NCBI GenBank assembly: GCA_038030265.1
Contig: CM075942.1
Coordinates: 67,398,926 to 67,462,925 of the forward strand
DNA length: 64,000 bases
From: Corythucha ciliata
Taxonomy: Eukaryota; Arthropoda; Insecta; Hemiptera; Tingidae
Direction: 5' to 3'
Below are positions 1 to 11,639 of the stretch, piece after piece; positions within the stretch are counted from its first letter, which is position 1, and every line of letters starts with the position of its first letter. The notes below the pieces were generated by a model. That model worked only from the letters and a program-made list of their open reading frames with translations. It searched no databases and was not told the DNA's origin. The position numbers were made by a program, and so were the translations under genes.

Positions 1-560
1 TTTAACCAATTTTGGCCACGGGTTAGCGCTTTTAATCAATTTTAGCAGTGCAGTAGGGATTCTTTCGTTTGTTTGGCGATTTTCCTCCCTTTTAGCCACG
101 ATTTGGCGTTTTCCTCATTTTCAGCTGCAGTTTAGCCATTTTTTAGCAGCCAATTAGCACTTTTTTCTCAGTTTGAGTTGAAAATTAGTGTTTTTCTTAA
201 AGTTGGCCCCGCTAATTATTATTTTTGTCAATTCTAGCCGCGTAGTTTTTTTAGGTTTTAGCCCGCGTGAGCAATTTTTGTCTACGGATTAGCGCTGTTT
301 CTCAGTTTGAGCCTCGATTCTTTCAGAAGCTATACAGATTTTCGTTTTCTCAATTTCAGCCGCGAATTATTGATTTTTCTTCATTTCAGCTGTGAAATAG
401 CGTTTTCTGATTATTTTGCAGCGAATTAGCACGTTATCTACTCTCTTTTTTTTTTTTTTTTATTAATAGGCGATTTTTCGCCATTTGAGTTGTGAATTTG
501 CCATTTTGGTCCAGTTTAAACTCGAATTAGCGTTGTTTTTCGCAATAATTGCCACGAGTT
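1..560 (+). repeat. Satellite A block, forward orientation
   Basis: Degenerate tandem array of a unit of about 30 bp, read as TTTTAGCCGCGAATTAGCG followed by ATTTTTCTCAA. The unit recurs with many substitutions and small indels. The same family returns at more than ten other places in the window in both orientations. No coding potential: ORFs here are translations of the repeat. Confidence 0.8.
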
Positions 561-1028
561 TTGTTTACTTGTACAGCTTTGTGTACTTGTAGGCTAGGGC
601 TCTGTATGATCCATTTTTGTGCCAAGTTTCCATCCGCTAGCATCATTTTTGCGGCAGTTGTGCTAACAAGGAATTCGGAACTTCCACCTCCCACCATGAC
701 TACCCTTCCCTCATCACTTTTTCGAAAAATGAGAACGTCAATCGAAGGCTGTTATTACACCGGGTTTTTGTGCCAAATATGGTGTCACTAAGTTAGGTTA
801 TACTGGTGAATGGTGGTGAACAAGTGGAAACTAAAGAACGTTGTAATTAATAGTATTTGTTTTTTAATTTTTTTGACCGGCGTTTTCGTTGTCAGCGACG
901 TTTCATCGAGGGATCCTCGACGTCCTCAGGCTTCTTTTTTTTTTGACTTTTTGACTTCTCCCCGGCCAGATAAAAATGTCGATGCTAGAAATCAGTAACG
1001 AAGTCATTTAGATACGCTGGGCGTTTCT
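561..1028. other. Unassigned; possible 3' LTR area of the adjacent Gypsy element
   Basis: No convincing gene; two short ORFs (549-791 and 810-998) resemble no family I know. On the minus strand, just past the end of the Gypsy reading frame, there is a purine-rich run (about 935-955) followed by TGAGGACGTCGAGG. This would suit a polypurine tract and LTR start, but the matching 5' LTR is not present, so this stays a guess. Confidence 0.3.
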
Positions 1029-2427
1029 TTATGCGTGGGGTGTTCGATCTTCTAGGAATAGTTCCCTCGGACTCATGACTTCTGAGTTTGTATCAACCAG
1101 GTCTACTAATTTATTAGACTCACTTTCATGCTCAGATGCAATGTAGTGCGTGTTTGGCGTTTCACACGATTGCGGTTGCGATTGATTTGTTTGACTTGGT
1201 TCATTCATAAATTGGGAGCGATCTAGAGCATTTTCAATTGTAGCAGGATCATGAGCTGAACGTTCTAACAATAGGGATTTTTCGCCTCTTGGAGGAAGCT
1301 GTCTGAGAGAGACCGTGGTTTCGCTGCCGTCCTGCCTTCAGATCAGAGCATACTGGGGATTAGCCTCGATCAGTTTGGCTTCTTCCACAAGGTCATCGTA
1401 TTTGCTAGGGCGAACATTTAGTTTAAGAAAAACCGGTCCCGGAGATGTCAGCCAAGAAGGAAGTGCTTCGCCGTTAGCGGACCTGCGAGGGAAACTGAAA
1501 AATCGCTCATGAGGGGTTGAATTCGTGGTTGTACATAACAGAGATCGTATCGAGTAAAGAGAGTCCTGTAATACTTTCTCCCATTCTGATATTTTTAGAT
1601 TTTTGGCTTTGAGCGATAGCGTTATAGCTTTCCATAGCGTCCCATTGAGTCTTTCAATTTGTCCATTGCCTTGTGGGTTGTAAGGAGTAGTCCTACTAGT
1701 AGCAATCCCATTAGAGTTCAATAACGAAGTCAATTCCCGAGAGATGAATGATGAGCCTCGATCAGAATGAATGAAGGAAGGAACTCCAAATAGTGTGAAC
1801 AAATTAGTGAGGCACTTGATTACCGTGGCTGAGGAAACGTCGGGACAGGGGTAAGCGAATGGGAATCGGGAGTACTCGTCAATGATTGTGAGAAGATAGA
1901 CATTTCTTGTTGTCGATGGTAGTGGGCCCTTGAAATCAATATTCAGACGCTCAAAAGGAGAGGTAGCTTTTATGAGAGTTCCTTTCATTTTGAAAAATCG
2001 TGGTTTGACCTCGGCGCAGACTGGACATTCAGAAGTGACTTTTTTTACATCTTCGAGGGAATAGGGCAGGTTTTTACTGCTAACCCAATGGAACATTCGG
2101 GTAATTCCTGGATGGCACAGCGTCTGATGTAGGTCGAACAGTCGCTTCACAGTTGAAGTAGCGCTACAGATCCGAGATAAAGCATCTGCTTTCACGTTTT
2201 GTTTTCCTGAGCGATAGATTATGTCGAAATTGAAGGGAGACAGTTCCAGCCGCCAGCGAAGAATTTTGTCATTTTTTATTTTACTCAAATGGCGTTGATC
2301 GAAAACAAAAGAAAGCGCCTGCTGATCAGCAAGAAGTTTGAAATGCTTTCCGAGAAGAAAAACTCTCCATTTTCTCAACTAGATGGCCGCAGCTTCTTTT
2401 TCAATAGATGAATGTCCACGTTCAGAT
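1029..2427 (-). pseudogene. Gypsy pol fragment: RNase H end and integrase
   Basis: Main frame 1338-2378. The RNase H end has the DQQALSFVFDQR and ADALSRI motifs. It is followed by an H2C2 zinc finger (H-x-CHPG ... C-x2-C) and an rve integrase core with D (LNIDFKG), D (HSDRGSSF) and E (GQIERLNG), so the DDE triad is intact. A TAG at 2379-2381 and a TGA at 1338-1340 interrupt an otherwise single frame. After the TGA the same frame continues (SLRQLPPRG, a GPY/F-like stretch) to a polar tail ending at 1029. Integrase inserts the cDNA copy into the host chromosome; here it is separated from a functional RT. Confidence 0.88.
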
Positions 2428-3190
2428 TTAGAGAGAGTTCGAGAAAAAAACGCTACCGGTCGATCCCCTTTGACTTAAAGTAGCAGCTAACGCTACGTCT
2501 GATGCATCCGTCTCGACAATCAGCGGAATGTCCTCTGCTACTGTCGTGATTACGGCGTCTGAGATGTCTTTTTTTATTTTTATGAACGCTTCGGCAGCAC
2601 TTGGGCTCAACGGAAGCGAATTGCAAATTGTGAGTGAGCGAATTTTATCTGAAAAACGAGGGATCCACTTTGAATAGTGGGCAAAAAGTCCAAGAGCTCG
2701 TTTGAGAGAGGCTGAATCTCGAGGAATTGGCATGTTTATCAGTGGAAGAAGTCGCTCAGGGTCAGGACGAATTGTATTATGAGACACCAAGTGCCCAAGT
2801 AAATTGATGGTATTTAAATTAAATTTACTTTTACTTTCGTTGATTTGCAAACAGCGCTTTTGCAAAGCCGAGAGTAGACGATTGAGGTTGGCATGGTGAT
2901 CGGATTGATCCTTTCCACAAACCGTTATATCGTCGAGATAGGCGAAGACTCCATCATCAAGATTCTCGTCGGCGATTATTTGATCGACTCCTTCTTTTAG
3001 TAAACGAGCTATTTCTTCCTTTATGAAGGCTTCGTCTGCTTCAGAATATCTTCGAGATTTCGTTGCTATCGGCTTACAATGGGGGAATAGGTTACCGAAT
3101 AAGCGAGGGACTTCTACTTGCGCGCAACTTGATGAGCAGATCGAAAGAGGACTTTTCTCGCCTCCGAAGGAAAGAGAGACATTCGAATGT
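2428..3190 (-). pseudogene. Gypsy pol fragment: protease end, deleted RT, start of RNase H
   Basis: Reading down from 3190 on the minus strand, the translation starts with a protease C-terminus (IIGHDLL, then a hydrophobic strand). It continues into the usual RT entry with an arginine/tyrosine-rich IATKSRRYS motif and the helix FIKEEIARLLKEGV. It then jumps directly to the segment before the catalytic loop, FAYLDD, at about 2930. The fingers and first palm motifs, with the first catalytic Asp, are therefore missing. After YLDD come the thumb (LGHLVS), the connection (SKWIPRFS) and the RNase H start with ETDASD. The frame breaks near 2430. RT copies element RNA into DNA; this copy cannot. Confidence 0.85.
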
Positions 3191-3214
3191 TTCTTGAGAA
3201 GATCATGTCCGATG

Positions 3215-3475
3215 ATGATAAAAATAAAAATAAAAATAAAAATAAAAAATCATTACAAGTATTTGTATTTGTATTTTCGTTGAGTGTGAAATACAAAATA
3301 CTTTTGAAAATGTATTTCAAATACAAAGCCCAAAATACTTTCAAAAATGTATTTTAAATACAGAAATACAAATATTTTTCCAAAAGTATTTAAATACAAT
3401 TACAAAATACGTATTTTGTATTCAAAATACAAAGTATTTTAAATACTCAAGTATCTTGCCCACCCCTGTCTACAA
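3215..3475. repeat. ATAC/ATTT-rich repeat with internal inversions and an (AAAAT)n start
   Basis: Begins with a short AAAAT microsatellite (3220-3248). It is followed by many versions of AAATACTTT and its complement (AAAGTATTT, GTATTTTGTATT) and ends CAAGTATCTTGCCCACCCCTG. The mixture of both strands makes it self-complementary. It looks like a short non-autonomous element or transposon end, but I could not define terminal repeats. It separates the Gypsy remnant from a LINE scrap. Confidence 0.5.
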
Positions 3476-3477
3476 TG

Positions 3478-3690
3478 TCTTAAAGCTAGATTGTACGGGG
3501 TTGCCGATCCACTTCTCTCCTGGATTCGTTCATTTTTGGTTGTTAGGACGTTTAGGGTGGCCTACAATGGTTCTCTTTCCGACTTGATTCAGATTGTTTC
3601 TGGAGTCCCACAGGGCTCGCATCTTGGGCCTATCCTATTTTTGTTGTTTTTTAATGATGTGGTGAAAGTTTTTCGTTTGTTTGCCACATT
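3478..3690 (+). pseudogene. Non-LTR retrotransposon RT scrap
   Basis: About 65 residues match the middle of a LINE reverse transcriptase: a helix ending LLSWIRSFL, then SGVPQGSHLGPILFLLF. This is the conserved G-V-P-Q-G-S-x-L-x-P-x-L-F block just before the F-A-D-D catalytic motif. The sequence stops before F-A-D-D and runs into satellite A. It is 5'- and 3'-truncated and is likely Jockey- or CR1-like; clade uncertain. Confidence 0.75.
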
Positions 3691-3699
3691 TATAATTTA

Positions 3700-4331
3700 A
3701 ATTAGTACCTTCTGTAGGCTTTTTTGAGGCTAAAATTCAGAAAAATGGCAATTTGATGCATGACTATAATATAAAGTTAAAAAATACGCTAATTCACGGC
3801 TAGAACTGAAAAGAGGCAATAATATATACATATAAAAGTTATAAAAAATTGCTAATGCGGTGGTAAAATGTGAAAAACCTCTTATTTTGCAGGTAATATT
3901 CAGAAAATGAAATAATCAGCAACTAACCTTTGTCAAAATTAAGAGAAAGGTTAATTTCAAGCCTAAAAATTGAAAAAATGGCTTCGCGGCTAAGAATGGA
4001 AAAAATCGCCAATTTGCAGCTAAAATTGCGCCAAACGCCAATTTTTGAATGAAATTATGAAAATTCGCAAAGTCACAGGTTTGAAACGCTACGACGCGTC
4101 GTCGCTACAATTTAAAAAAAGCTCTAATTCGTGGTTGAAATTGAGAAAAATTCTAATTTGCGCCCAAAACTGAATGTGGGAAAAACTGAATTTGCGGATT
4201 CTGAAGGCAACTTTTCAGGCTGAAATTGAAAAAAAGCGCCAATTTATGGCAATAGGTGAAGAAATCGCTAATTCGCGAGTAAACTGAGAAAAATCGCTCA
4301 TGCATTGCGTATGGTGAACCAAAAAAAATCC
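3700..4331 (-). repeat. Satellite A block, reverse orientation
   Basis: Degenerate tandem repeat of the same 30-bp family, here read as CGCTAATTCGCGGCTAAAA then TTGAGAAAAA. Ends at the target site of the CACTA-like element, so that transposon inserted into satellite DNA. Confidence 0.75.
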
Positions 4332-4333
4332 TA

Positions 4334-6521
4334 CACTGGGAACTGGAAAAAGAGTGAAACTACTGTTTCAACCGTTAAACTTAACCGTGAAAAAAAAAAA
4401 AAAACGTCATTCTGTTAAAGACGGCTCCAACAGTTATTTGTTCGGTTAAGAGTTCAAACAACCGTCAAAAACACTCTTTTACCGTGTATTTAACAGACTT
4501 TCTACACTTCACGTGCTTAACCCGTACAAACAAGTCGGTACACTTGTCAGTTGACAACGGTAAAACGTTAACCGTGTAACCGACGAGTTCGCCTAAGATG
4601 AACTAAAACGGTAAAACAGTACAGTGAAGGTAAACAGTTGAATTAATTAATTTGACTGACGGTGAATAAGTTAGGTATGATGGATAACGAGTTGAATGAC
4701 CGGTAAAACTGACGCGATGTAACCGAGGTTGAATCATCGAAGACGTATGGATAAGACAGAGAAAAAACACGAGTTGACGACGGTAAAACCGAGTTGAATG
4801 ACGGTGAAATCAAGTTGGAATGATGGAGAAACTGAGTTGAATGACGGTGAAACCGTGTTGAGCGACCATGTTACCGTGTTGAATGACGGTAAAACCGAGT
4901 GAAGTGACGGTAAAGCAGAATTCAATGACGGTGAAATCGAGCTGAATGACGGTAAAATCGAGTTGAACGACCGTATTACTGACCTGAATGAAGGTAAAAC
5001 AGAGTTGGACGACGGTAAAACCGAGTTGAATGACGGTGAAATCAGTTGGAATGATGGAGAAACCGAGTTGAATGACGTGAAACCGTTTAACGACCGATGT
5101 TGAATGACGGTAAACCGAGACGAAGTGAAGTGAAAACCGCAGCGAAGTGACGGTAAAACCGAGCGAAGTGACGGTAAAACCGAGCGAAGTGACGGTAAAG
5201 CAGAATTCAATGACGGTGAAGTCGAGTTGAATGACGGTAAAACCGAGCGTAGTGACGGTAAAGCAGAATTCAATGATCGTGAAATGGAGTTGAATATGGC
5301 GATGTAACAGAGTTTAATGACGGCGTTACCGAGTTTAGTAACTGTAAAGCAGAGTTGAATGACGGTAAACCCGGCTCCGTGGCCACTAATATCAAATGTA
5401 CTGACGTTGTACTGTGTAGGCGGACAATAAAACCGATGAAATGAAATTTTCATTTTCTAAAACTTCCGGATCTTGCAACTTTCGCAAATTGCCCTGGGTC
5501 CCAGGTCACAATCAAAGAAAGCGGGATATTTTTCGATGAAGAACACACACAAAAAATGAAAATCGAATCAAACTCAATGCTCCCATTTCCAATTTTAATC
5601 TTTTTTGACCAATAACATAATTTCAGAACACTCACTTTCACGGTAATTCAATTTTTTTTTTTTTTTTTTAGGGTCTCAAACGGGCCACAAGAAAGGCTGA
5701 ACCGAGCGTCGAGAGAAATCAGGATTTGAAATGGAAATGTAATCTGCGGTTTACCTCTGACGGTCGGCTCAACCATTTTTTGCGGCAAATTTGGCCGTAA
5801 AGAATCAGTAAGGCTAACCGTGAAAAGTGAAAGCACGTACCGAGAAAGTCGGTGACAAATTACCGTTTGTACCACAGTAGAAACGGTATATTCTACCGTA
5901 TGTACCGTGCATGTACCGTTATGTCACGGTTGACACCAGACTCAAGACGGTATTTCTTAACCGAGTAGAGATACCTGTTTTACCGTTGAGTAACCGTTGA
6001 TGCAAACGTCATGACAGTGGAATTTTACCGTTTTTTTTCTGCTGATGTTACCGTATAATATCCAAAATTCGGTTCGCCACTACCGTAAACACGCTGTTGG
6101 ACTAACCGCCTGACACGGCTGTGATTACCGAGAATACGGTCAGCTTTCACCGATGTTAGACAGTTGCTGTAACAGACACGGGAGTTGTGGGTCGGAAGAA
6201 TCTACCGTAAAGTAACGGTTATAGTTAACCGTCTAGTGACGGTTCATTCAACAGATATGTCTCAACTGACTGGTATCATGTGTTTAACCGTGTTTGTGGC
6301 TTGACCGTCAGACTCGGTTGCAAGCATTTTACCGACAATATGCGCTAACTGAGTGCATTTAACCGTATCAAGCTTGTCGGTAGACTTTACCGACAACATG
6401 CGTTAACCGAGTCAAGACGTGCATTCAACCGTATCAAGCTTGTGGGTTGACGGTTACAAACATTTTACTGAGATTTATCGGTTAAAATTAACCGAGAAAG
6501 TGCCTCTTTTTTTCCCCAGTG
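4334..6521. mobile_element. CACTA-like (CACTG-tipped) non-autonomous DNA transposon
   Basis: The left tip CACTGGGAACTGGAAAAAGA and the right tip (read on the minus strand) CACTGGGGAAAAAAAGAGGC form imperfect terminal inverted repeats. Both sides are flanked by TA (4332-4333 and 6522-6523). Known CACTA/EnSpm elements have CACT(A/G) tips, 2-3 bp target duplications and many short subterminal repeats. Here dozens of ACCGT/ACGGT motifs (often as TTAACCG or ACGGTTA) crowd both flanks (4360-4720 and 5880-6490). No transposase was seen: long ORFs at 4734-5453 are translations of the internal minisatellite. It probably depends on an autonomous relative elsewhere. Superfamily placement is inference from tips and architecture only. 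Confidence 0.65.
4700..5390. repeat. Minisatellite inside the CACTA-like element
   Basis: Direct tandem repeat of about 20 bp read as GAGTTGAATGACGGTAAAAC, with variants such as GAGCGAAGTGACGGTAAA. Some 30 units by eye, many with one-base indels. It contains the ACGGT motif found at the element's ends in every unit. It creates a long minus-strand ORF rich in Ser-Phe-Asn that is not a gene. Confidence 0.8.
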
Positions 6522-6523
6522 TA

Positions 6524-6890
6524 ATTCGTGAAAAGTCTCCCCTATTTTGCGACCAATATTGAGGAAACCACTTAAGAAAAACGTTAATTTCCAGCTAAAA
6601 CTGAGAAAAGTGCTAATCCCCTGGTAAAAAAATTTAAAAAATCGGTAAAATGCTGCTAAAATTGAGGAAAACGCCAAAACTCGTGGATAATTAAGAAACA
6701 TCGCTCACGGGATAAAAACGATACTTTGCTGCTAAAGTTGAGAAAATGCGCACATTCGTGGATATGGGTGAGGGTGGGGCAAAACCGCTAATCTGCGGCT
6801 GAAATTGAGAAGAACGATGCACTCGGCCAAAATTGAGAAAAGCGCTAATTTGCGGGTAGAGTCCAAAAATCGCCCTTAACTGAGAGATTG
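6524..6890 (-). repeat. Satellite A block, reverse orientation
   Basis: Continuation of the block interrupted by the CACTA-like element, reading CTAAAACTGAGAAAAGTGC. The following 6891-7050 has no repeat and no gene that I recognise and marks a switch of repeat orientation. Confidence 0.7.
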
Positions 6891-7049
6891 AGGCTATGAT
6901 GAGGCCAGCAAGATGTCCAGTTTCAAGAGTGTGCTGGCTGGGTGGTATGATGACTAAAATGTGAAATCACCCCCCTCCCCACACCCACACTTAATAATAA
7001 TTAAGGTAATTCTGCTGTTATACCCCTCTCATAGATCCGCCCATGTGCC

Positions 7050-7940
7050 GCTAATTAACGATTTTTCTCACTTTCAGCCACGAATTAGCGATTTTCTAAA
7101 TTTTCGTCGCCAAAATTTCATCCGCGAATCAGCACTATTTCTCAACTTTAGACGCGATCAGCGTCTTTACCCCGCGAATTATCTGTTTTTCTCAATTTTA
7201 CCCACGAATTGGCGTTTTCTTTCATTATTTGGCCGCAAATTAGCCCTTTCTTGTAAAAAAAAAAAAAAAAAAAAGCTTTTTCTCGAAAGCAATGAATCTG
7301 CCTTTTACATTACTCTCCACGAATTAGCGATTTTTTCACATTTTATTCACAAATTAGTGATTTTTCTCAATTTATTCGCGAATAGGCGATTTTCCTCAAT
7401 TTTAGCCGCGAATGAGCGGTATTTATTACTTTTTTTTTTTTTATTACCCTAATTTTAGCCGTAAATAAGAGCTTTTTCTTGTATTAACTCCTTTTATCTA
7501 TTTTGGCCGTGAACTAGCTATTTTCCACTATCATTTCAGCTGCGAATTTGATATTTTCCTCAGTTTTGACTCGGAATTAGCGTATTTTTCAACCTTTTTA
7601 GCTGTGGGCATGACTCAATAACAGCACATTAGTGTTTTGTTTTAATTTTAGCTGTAAAATGGCGCAGCGATTTTTTTCTCTCAATTTTGGTCTGGTCTGC
7701 AGGTAGCGTCGAATAACCGTGAATGAGCGTTTTTTCGCAGTCAAGACAAAAGAACAGCACACTGGTGCGCCTTCTCAATTTAGCTGGTTGGACACCGACA
7801 CTTAAAAAAAAAAAAAAAAAAAAAAAAATGGGAGTCAGCGTATTTTCTGTATTTTAGCCGAAAAGTTGCCTCCGAAGGCGTTAATTTTTCTATTTGTGAT
7901 TTCAGAATAGCGATTTCGTGGGCGTGAATCGTAGTTTTTG
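7050..7940 (+). repeat. Satellite A block, forward orientation
   Basis: Degenerate 30-bp units (TTAGCCACGAATTAGCG ... TTTTCTCAA) to about 7600, then more decayed copies to about 7940. Broken by poly-A/T tracts of 14-25 nt at 7255-7275, 7433-7442 and 7805-7828. ORFs across it (for example 6961-7452) are repeat translations. Confidence 0.75.
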
Positions 7941-8609
7941 ACACGCAATTTGCGGAGGAGTGCCTGAAACGTTCTATTCTCCATGTCGGATGGAGCCAAA
8001 TCGCTGTCCAAAAGGACGATTTCTTTTCACGTGCCTAATAAAATCCATGAACATTGAAACTAAAAACCCTTGTCTTTTCATCTTCGGACCGCCCCCCTCT
8101 CCCCTACCACGGGCACGCTACTGAGTGAGCCCAACACGGTGAGGAGGGCAGACCTCTCCGCACGTCCGAAAAGCTTAAAAATGGAATAATATGTGCCAAG
8201 TTACGGGATCAAAATAATCTAGTACTACTGACCACTGTGCCAGGGAAAGGCTGCCCAAGATCGCCGGCATTGGAGCTGGAACCGCTTGAACGGTTTGTCT
8301 CATAACGGCTCGTTTATATCGTCGGATTCCCCGCGTCGAAATAGCCAGAGATACGCGGTTCCATCCCGAATTTTAAATTTTGAAATTTTTTTGCCTAACC
8401 CACGGAGGGTTTAAGTGGGCGATTTTCTGGTCCATTTTTACCAGCCTCGGCTAAAAACACCTCCACAAGGGGTCGTAGGCGCCGAAAATCGCACGTTTTG
8501 CCTTGTCGTTGGTTCTTCACGATATTTCTCGACCCCAGAGTATTGTGGTCAGTAGTCCTTGTAGGCAGTTATTTTCTTTCAGCAAGCATAGGGCAAGCCT
8601 ACGTCTCAA
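7941..8609. other. Unassigned intergenic sequence
   Basis: No gene, RNA or element recognised. Overlapping ORFs on both strands near 8498-8854 do not look like known proteins and extend into satellite. Confidence 0.4.
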
Positions 8610-8895
8610 ATTTAGAAAAAGCGCTGATGCCCAGTTTCTGGTCGTTCTTTTCGCTAAAATTGAGAAGGCACGCAATTTTAAAGTTCTCGGGGCAATTGCG
8701 CGTTGAAATGCCAATTATCTTGGCAATAATTGCGAAAAGGTGGGCATTCCTGGCTAAAATTAAGAAAATGCGTCAAGTCCTGGCTTCTGGTGCAACTTCC
8801 AGGCCGAAAGTGAAAAAAAAAAACGCTCACGTGTTAGGGCAAATCCGCGACTAAAGTTGAGGATAGCGCTAATTCATGCTAAAAGTGGCACGGCG
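8610..8895 (-). repeat. Satellite A block, reverse orientation, strongly decayed
   Basis: Units such as CGCTAAAATTGAGAAGGCACG and GCTAAAATTAAGAAAATGCG can still be recognised. The block is GC-richer and more diverged than the others. Confidence 0.6.
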
Positions 8896-11635
8896 AGCTT
8901 CGTGAGGCGAGAGCCGCGCGATTTTAATGGCATAGAGCGGGTTCAGCGTTTGTATAGAAGGAAAAGCGCGGAGTGCACAGCTCGATTCTACGATATGTAA
9001 AAAAAAAAAAAAAAGTATTCTTCTTTATGTTCATCCCCTTCTTCTTCTGGTTCGATTTTTCTTATTACCCTCCCCCACACCTGATATTTTGAATGTTACC
9101 GCCCCCTCCCACCACAAGTTTTCCGACCACGGCTGTAGCCCGCCGTGATCCGGCCCTGCCTCCGTCATAATGTTCCACACAGTAATCGCCTGAATTCTCA
9201 CACGTGCGACTGATTTTTGTAAAATTTCGTCCTTTCAGGTGTTTCTTGTAAATTTATGAAAATGTGAAATGACGTCCTTGTCTACTGCACTCCCAAAGCA
9301 TTGACACAAACTGACAATAATGTTAATCCAAAAAGTGTTTCATTCCTCAAGGTTACACATGAAACGAGCATTTTGGTGAAAAACACTTTAATTATCACGT
9401 GTTACACACTCAGGGGACCCGCCCTATTGGAATTAAACAGCAAATTGATAACGTGAACTACAGGTTTTATAACAAACATTAGTTTAAAATAGGATTAAAA
9501 AACACGGGACAGAGGTTAAAGGTTATTTTAATTGGCTACCAATCCCCTTTTCACCCCGTGTTTCGTTACTAGTAAATCCTTAGGACTAAAAGATGCTCTA
9601 TTAAAACTTGTTAATCCGTGTGAGCTGTGTTGAATAAAACTGAATCGTAAAATTTACCATGTTAATGAACTGTTGTTTAAATTTCAGATGCTTAGACTCC
9701 GCTCGGTCGTACACGTGAGAACGCTAGTGGTCCGTCGAGGCGCAAGTGGGGACTTGACTGACATTTTCACCATGCCCTTTTGTCATTACGCATATGATTG
9801 GGTTGAGGCAACACTTGTTTTTTTAAAGTACTCAGGTATCACGGAGATTAAAAACAACACAATAAAAAACTAGGTATGCAAACAAGAAATACGCACGCAA
9901 CAAACAGCACTAAATAATTTGTTGTTTAGTTAAATAGGCAAACTCTTTTTTAAAAAAAGGGGGCTTATTGTTATTATTCATGATTACCTCTCTGGGGTAG
10001 AAGCTTCAGGAGATTCTTTAAAATTAAACAATAAAAAAAAAGAGTGGTGACATTGGGATTAAATCGGCGATTTAATGGCGCCTCGTTAAAAAAAAAATGT
10101 CTAAAATAAAAAGGAAAACGGTTGTAGAGAAATAAACAAAGCATATAATACTCGAAAAAAAGTAAAAAACCCGAACTTATCGAACTTAACGAAAGTCCTG
10201 CCGGTGGTCTACTGGTTTAGAGTAAGCGTGGCCTTTTCCGCGAAACCCCCTGATCGCACCAACTTAGCAACAACCCTACCCCACACTTCAAGCTATACAC
10301 TTCCACCGCTCCACTCATTGTAATGGCAAATAGGTGGTGTGTGGGGGGGGGGTGAGGAGAGGAGTGACACCGAAGAATGCACCGATGTATCTCGTAGAGC
10401 AGTGAGTGTATGCGCCGTATCAAGTTTTCACTGTGTGGAGTATAAAGTTTAAGATGTTACAGGGCTGAAGGAAAACCCACCCGCAGGCTCACCTCCAACC
10501 ACCGACCAACGCTACTGTATAAGACAAAGCATGAAGCTTCGCGGGGCACTCTGAAACCGGGCGAAAACATTTTGAGAAACTTATCTATTCAAGTAAGTTT
10601 GGTAGACCCTCTGAAAAATGTACATTGAAAACAAAACAAACTTACTTTACGTCAGCTTTTTGCTCGAAACAGCGTGTAGTGGTTTTATCTTACCTGAAAA
10701 AAACAAAACAACATCGACTGTTTTAGACACACTGTCTCGAAGTTCACGACAATTATTTACCGAGTATTGCTTGACCCTATAACTATAACTATCTCCCCAA
10801 GGTAAACACAGAGCTAATGGGCGTTAATTTGACATTCTCGCTATGTATGCACGGTCTCTATATCCATTATAATCTACATGACACTGCTGTGAGTCATTCA
10901 CGATTAAATTAACAGGTTTGACGTTTTTACTTGCAGAATTGTCGTAGTCTACCACCAAATAAGAACAAAAAAGGCTTGCCCATTTTGATTTTTTTCTCTT
11001 AATCTCAAGAACTGTAACTTTTCTATATTTGGTCCTCCTAGACCGAGTACGGAATTCAGAAAACTTGACTGGCTATATTTATAACTAGTGGCCGCTTTTT
11101 AAGCAAAGACAAGGTTGGGGGGGGGGGGTCAACGTTTCAATCATATAAATATTCTGTCTTTTTTACGATGGTATCCTTCTCCAGGGATGTCTTCAGCATT
11201 AATAGACTCGATTCAACGCATTCCCGGCAATTATATTCACATTTTGGTTTTATTTGCACGAAACTCGGACCAATTAGTGCTCTTATGATGTTAACTATGG
11301 ATCCTACCGTTGTTTATGCAAATTGGGGGGGGGGGAGGAGGCAAATAAAATGTGTTAAAATGCCTTAACGAGGCGAAGAGGGTACGTATAATGAAAAAAA
11401 CAAACAATCAACAAGAACAACATTTAGCAAACTCCTCCAAGGCAGTTTTGAGACAAGTTTCCCTCGGACCAACAACAGCAGTTGGTGGCAATGAAAAGCA
11501 AATGTGAAATTTTACTCGCACAAAGTTGGTTTTGAACGATTTGACTAGCATAAATTCAGCAGCAAAATAATACAAAAATTAAAAAATACAAAATAATACT
11601 AATAAAACTGGTGTTGTGGTGACAGGCAAAGTCTC
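8896..11635. other. Unassigned intergenic sequence with a transposon tip and a possible SINE head
   Basis: No supported gene. A MITE-like tip (minus strand CAGGGCCGGATCACGG) lies at about 9143-9158. At about 10195-10265 the run GGTGGTCTACTGGTTTAGAG resembles the D-arm/A-box of a tRNA, but I see no matching B-box or cloverleaf. It is at best a decayed tRNA-derived SINE head. Poly-G tracts occur at 10343-10352, 11117-11128 and 11325-11335. ORF 9673-9873 follows a TTTAAATTTCAG run that looks like a splice acceptor, but its product is not recognisable. Confidence 0.35.
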
Positions 11636-11639
11636 CATT

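Larger units (their letters stand above)
1029..3190 (-). mobile_element. Ty3/Gypsy-type LTR retrotransposon, internally deleted remnant
   Basis: Order on the minus strand: end of the aspartic protease (about 3190-3130), start of reverse transcriptase (RT), RT end with YLDD, RNase H, H2C2 zinc finger, integrase core, C-terminal tail. No LTRs could be paired. The high-coordinate end stops at an ATAC-rich repeat (3215-3475) and the low-coordinate end reaches unassigned sequence. The copy is dead: it has a large RT deletion, one frameshift and two in-frame stops. Confidence 0.85.

Noticed and set aside
1..560. Regularly spaced repeat considered as a CRISPR array
   Set aside because: Units are tandem and degenerate with no unique spacers, and the context is eukaryotic.
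4734..5453. 239-residue minus-strand ORF rich in Ser, Phe and Asn
   Set aside because: It is the translation of a minisatellite of about 20 bp inside a transposon; the repeated peptide simply mirrors the DNA unit.
6961..7452. 163-residue plus-strand ORF
   Set aside because: Runs through satellite A units; the peptide repeats follow the 30-bp unit and no domain is seen.
10195..10265. Possible tRNA gene
   Set aside because: D-arm-like words only; no acceptable cloverleaf, T-arm or B-box.
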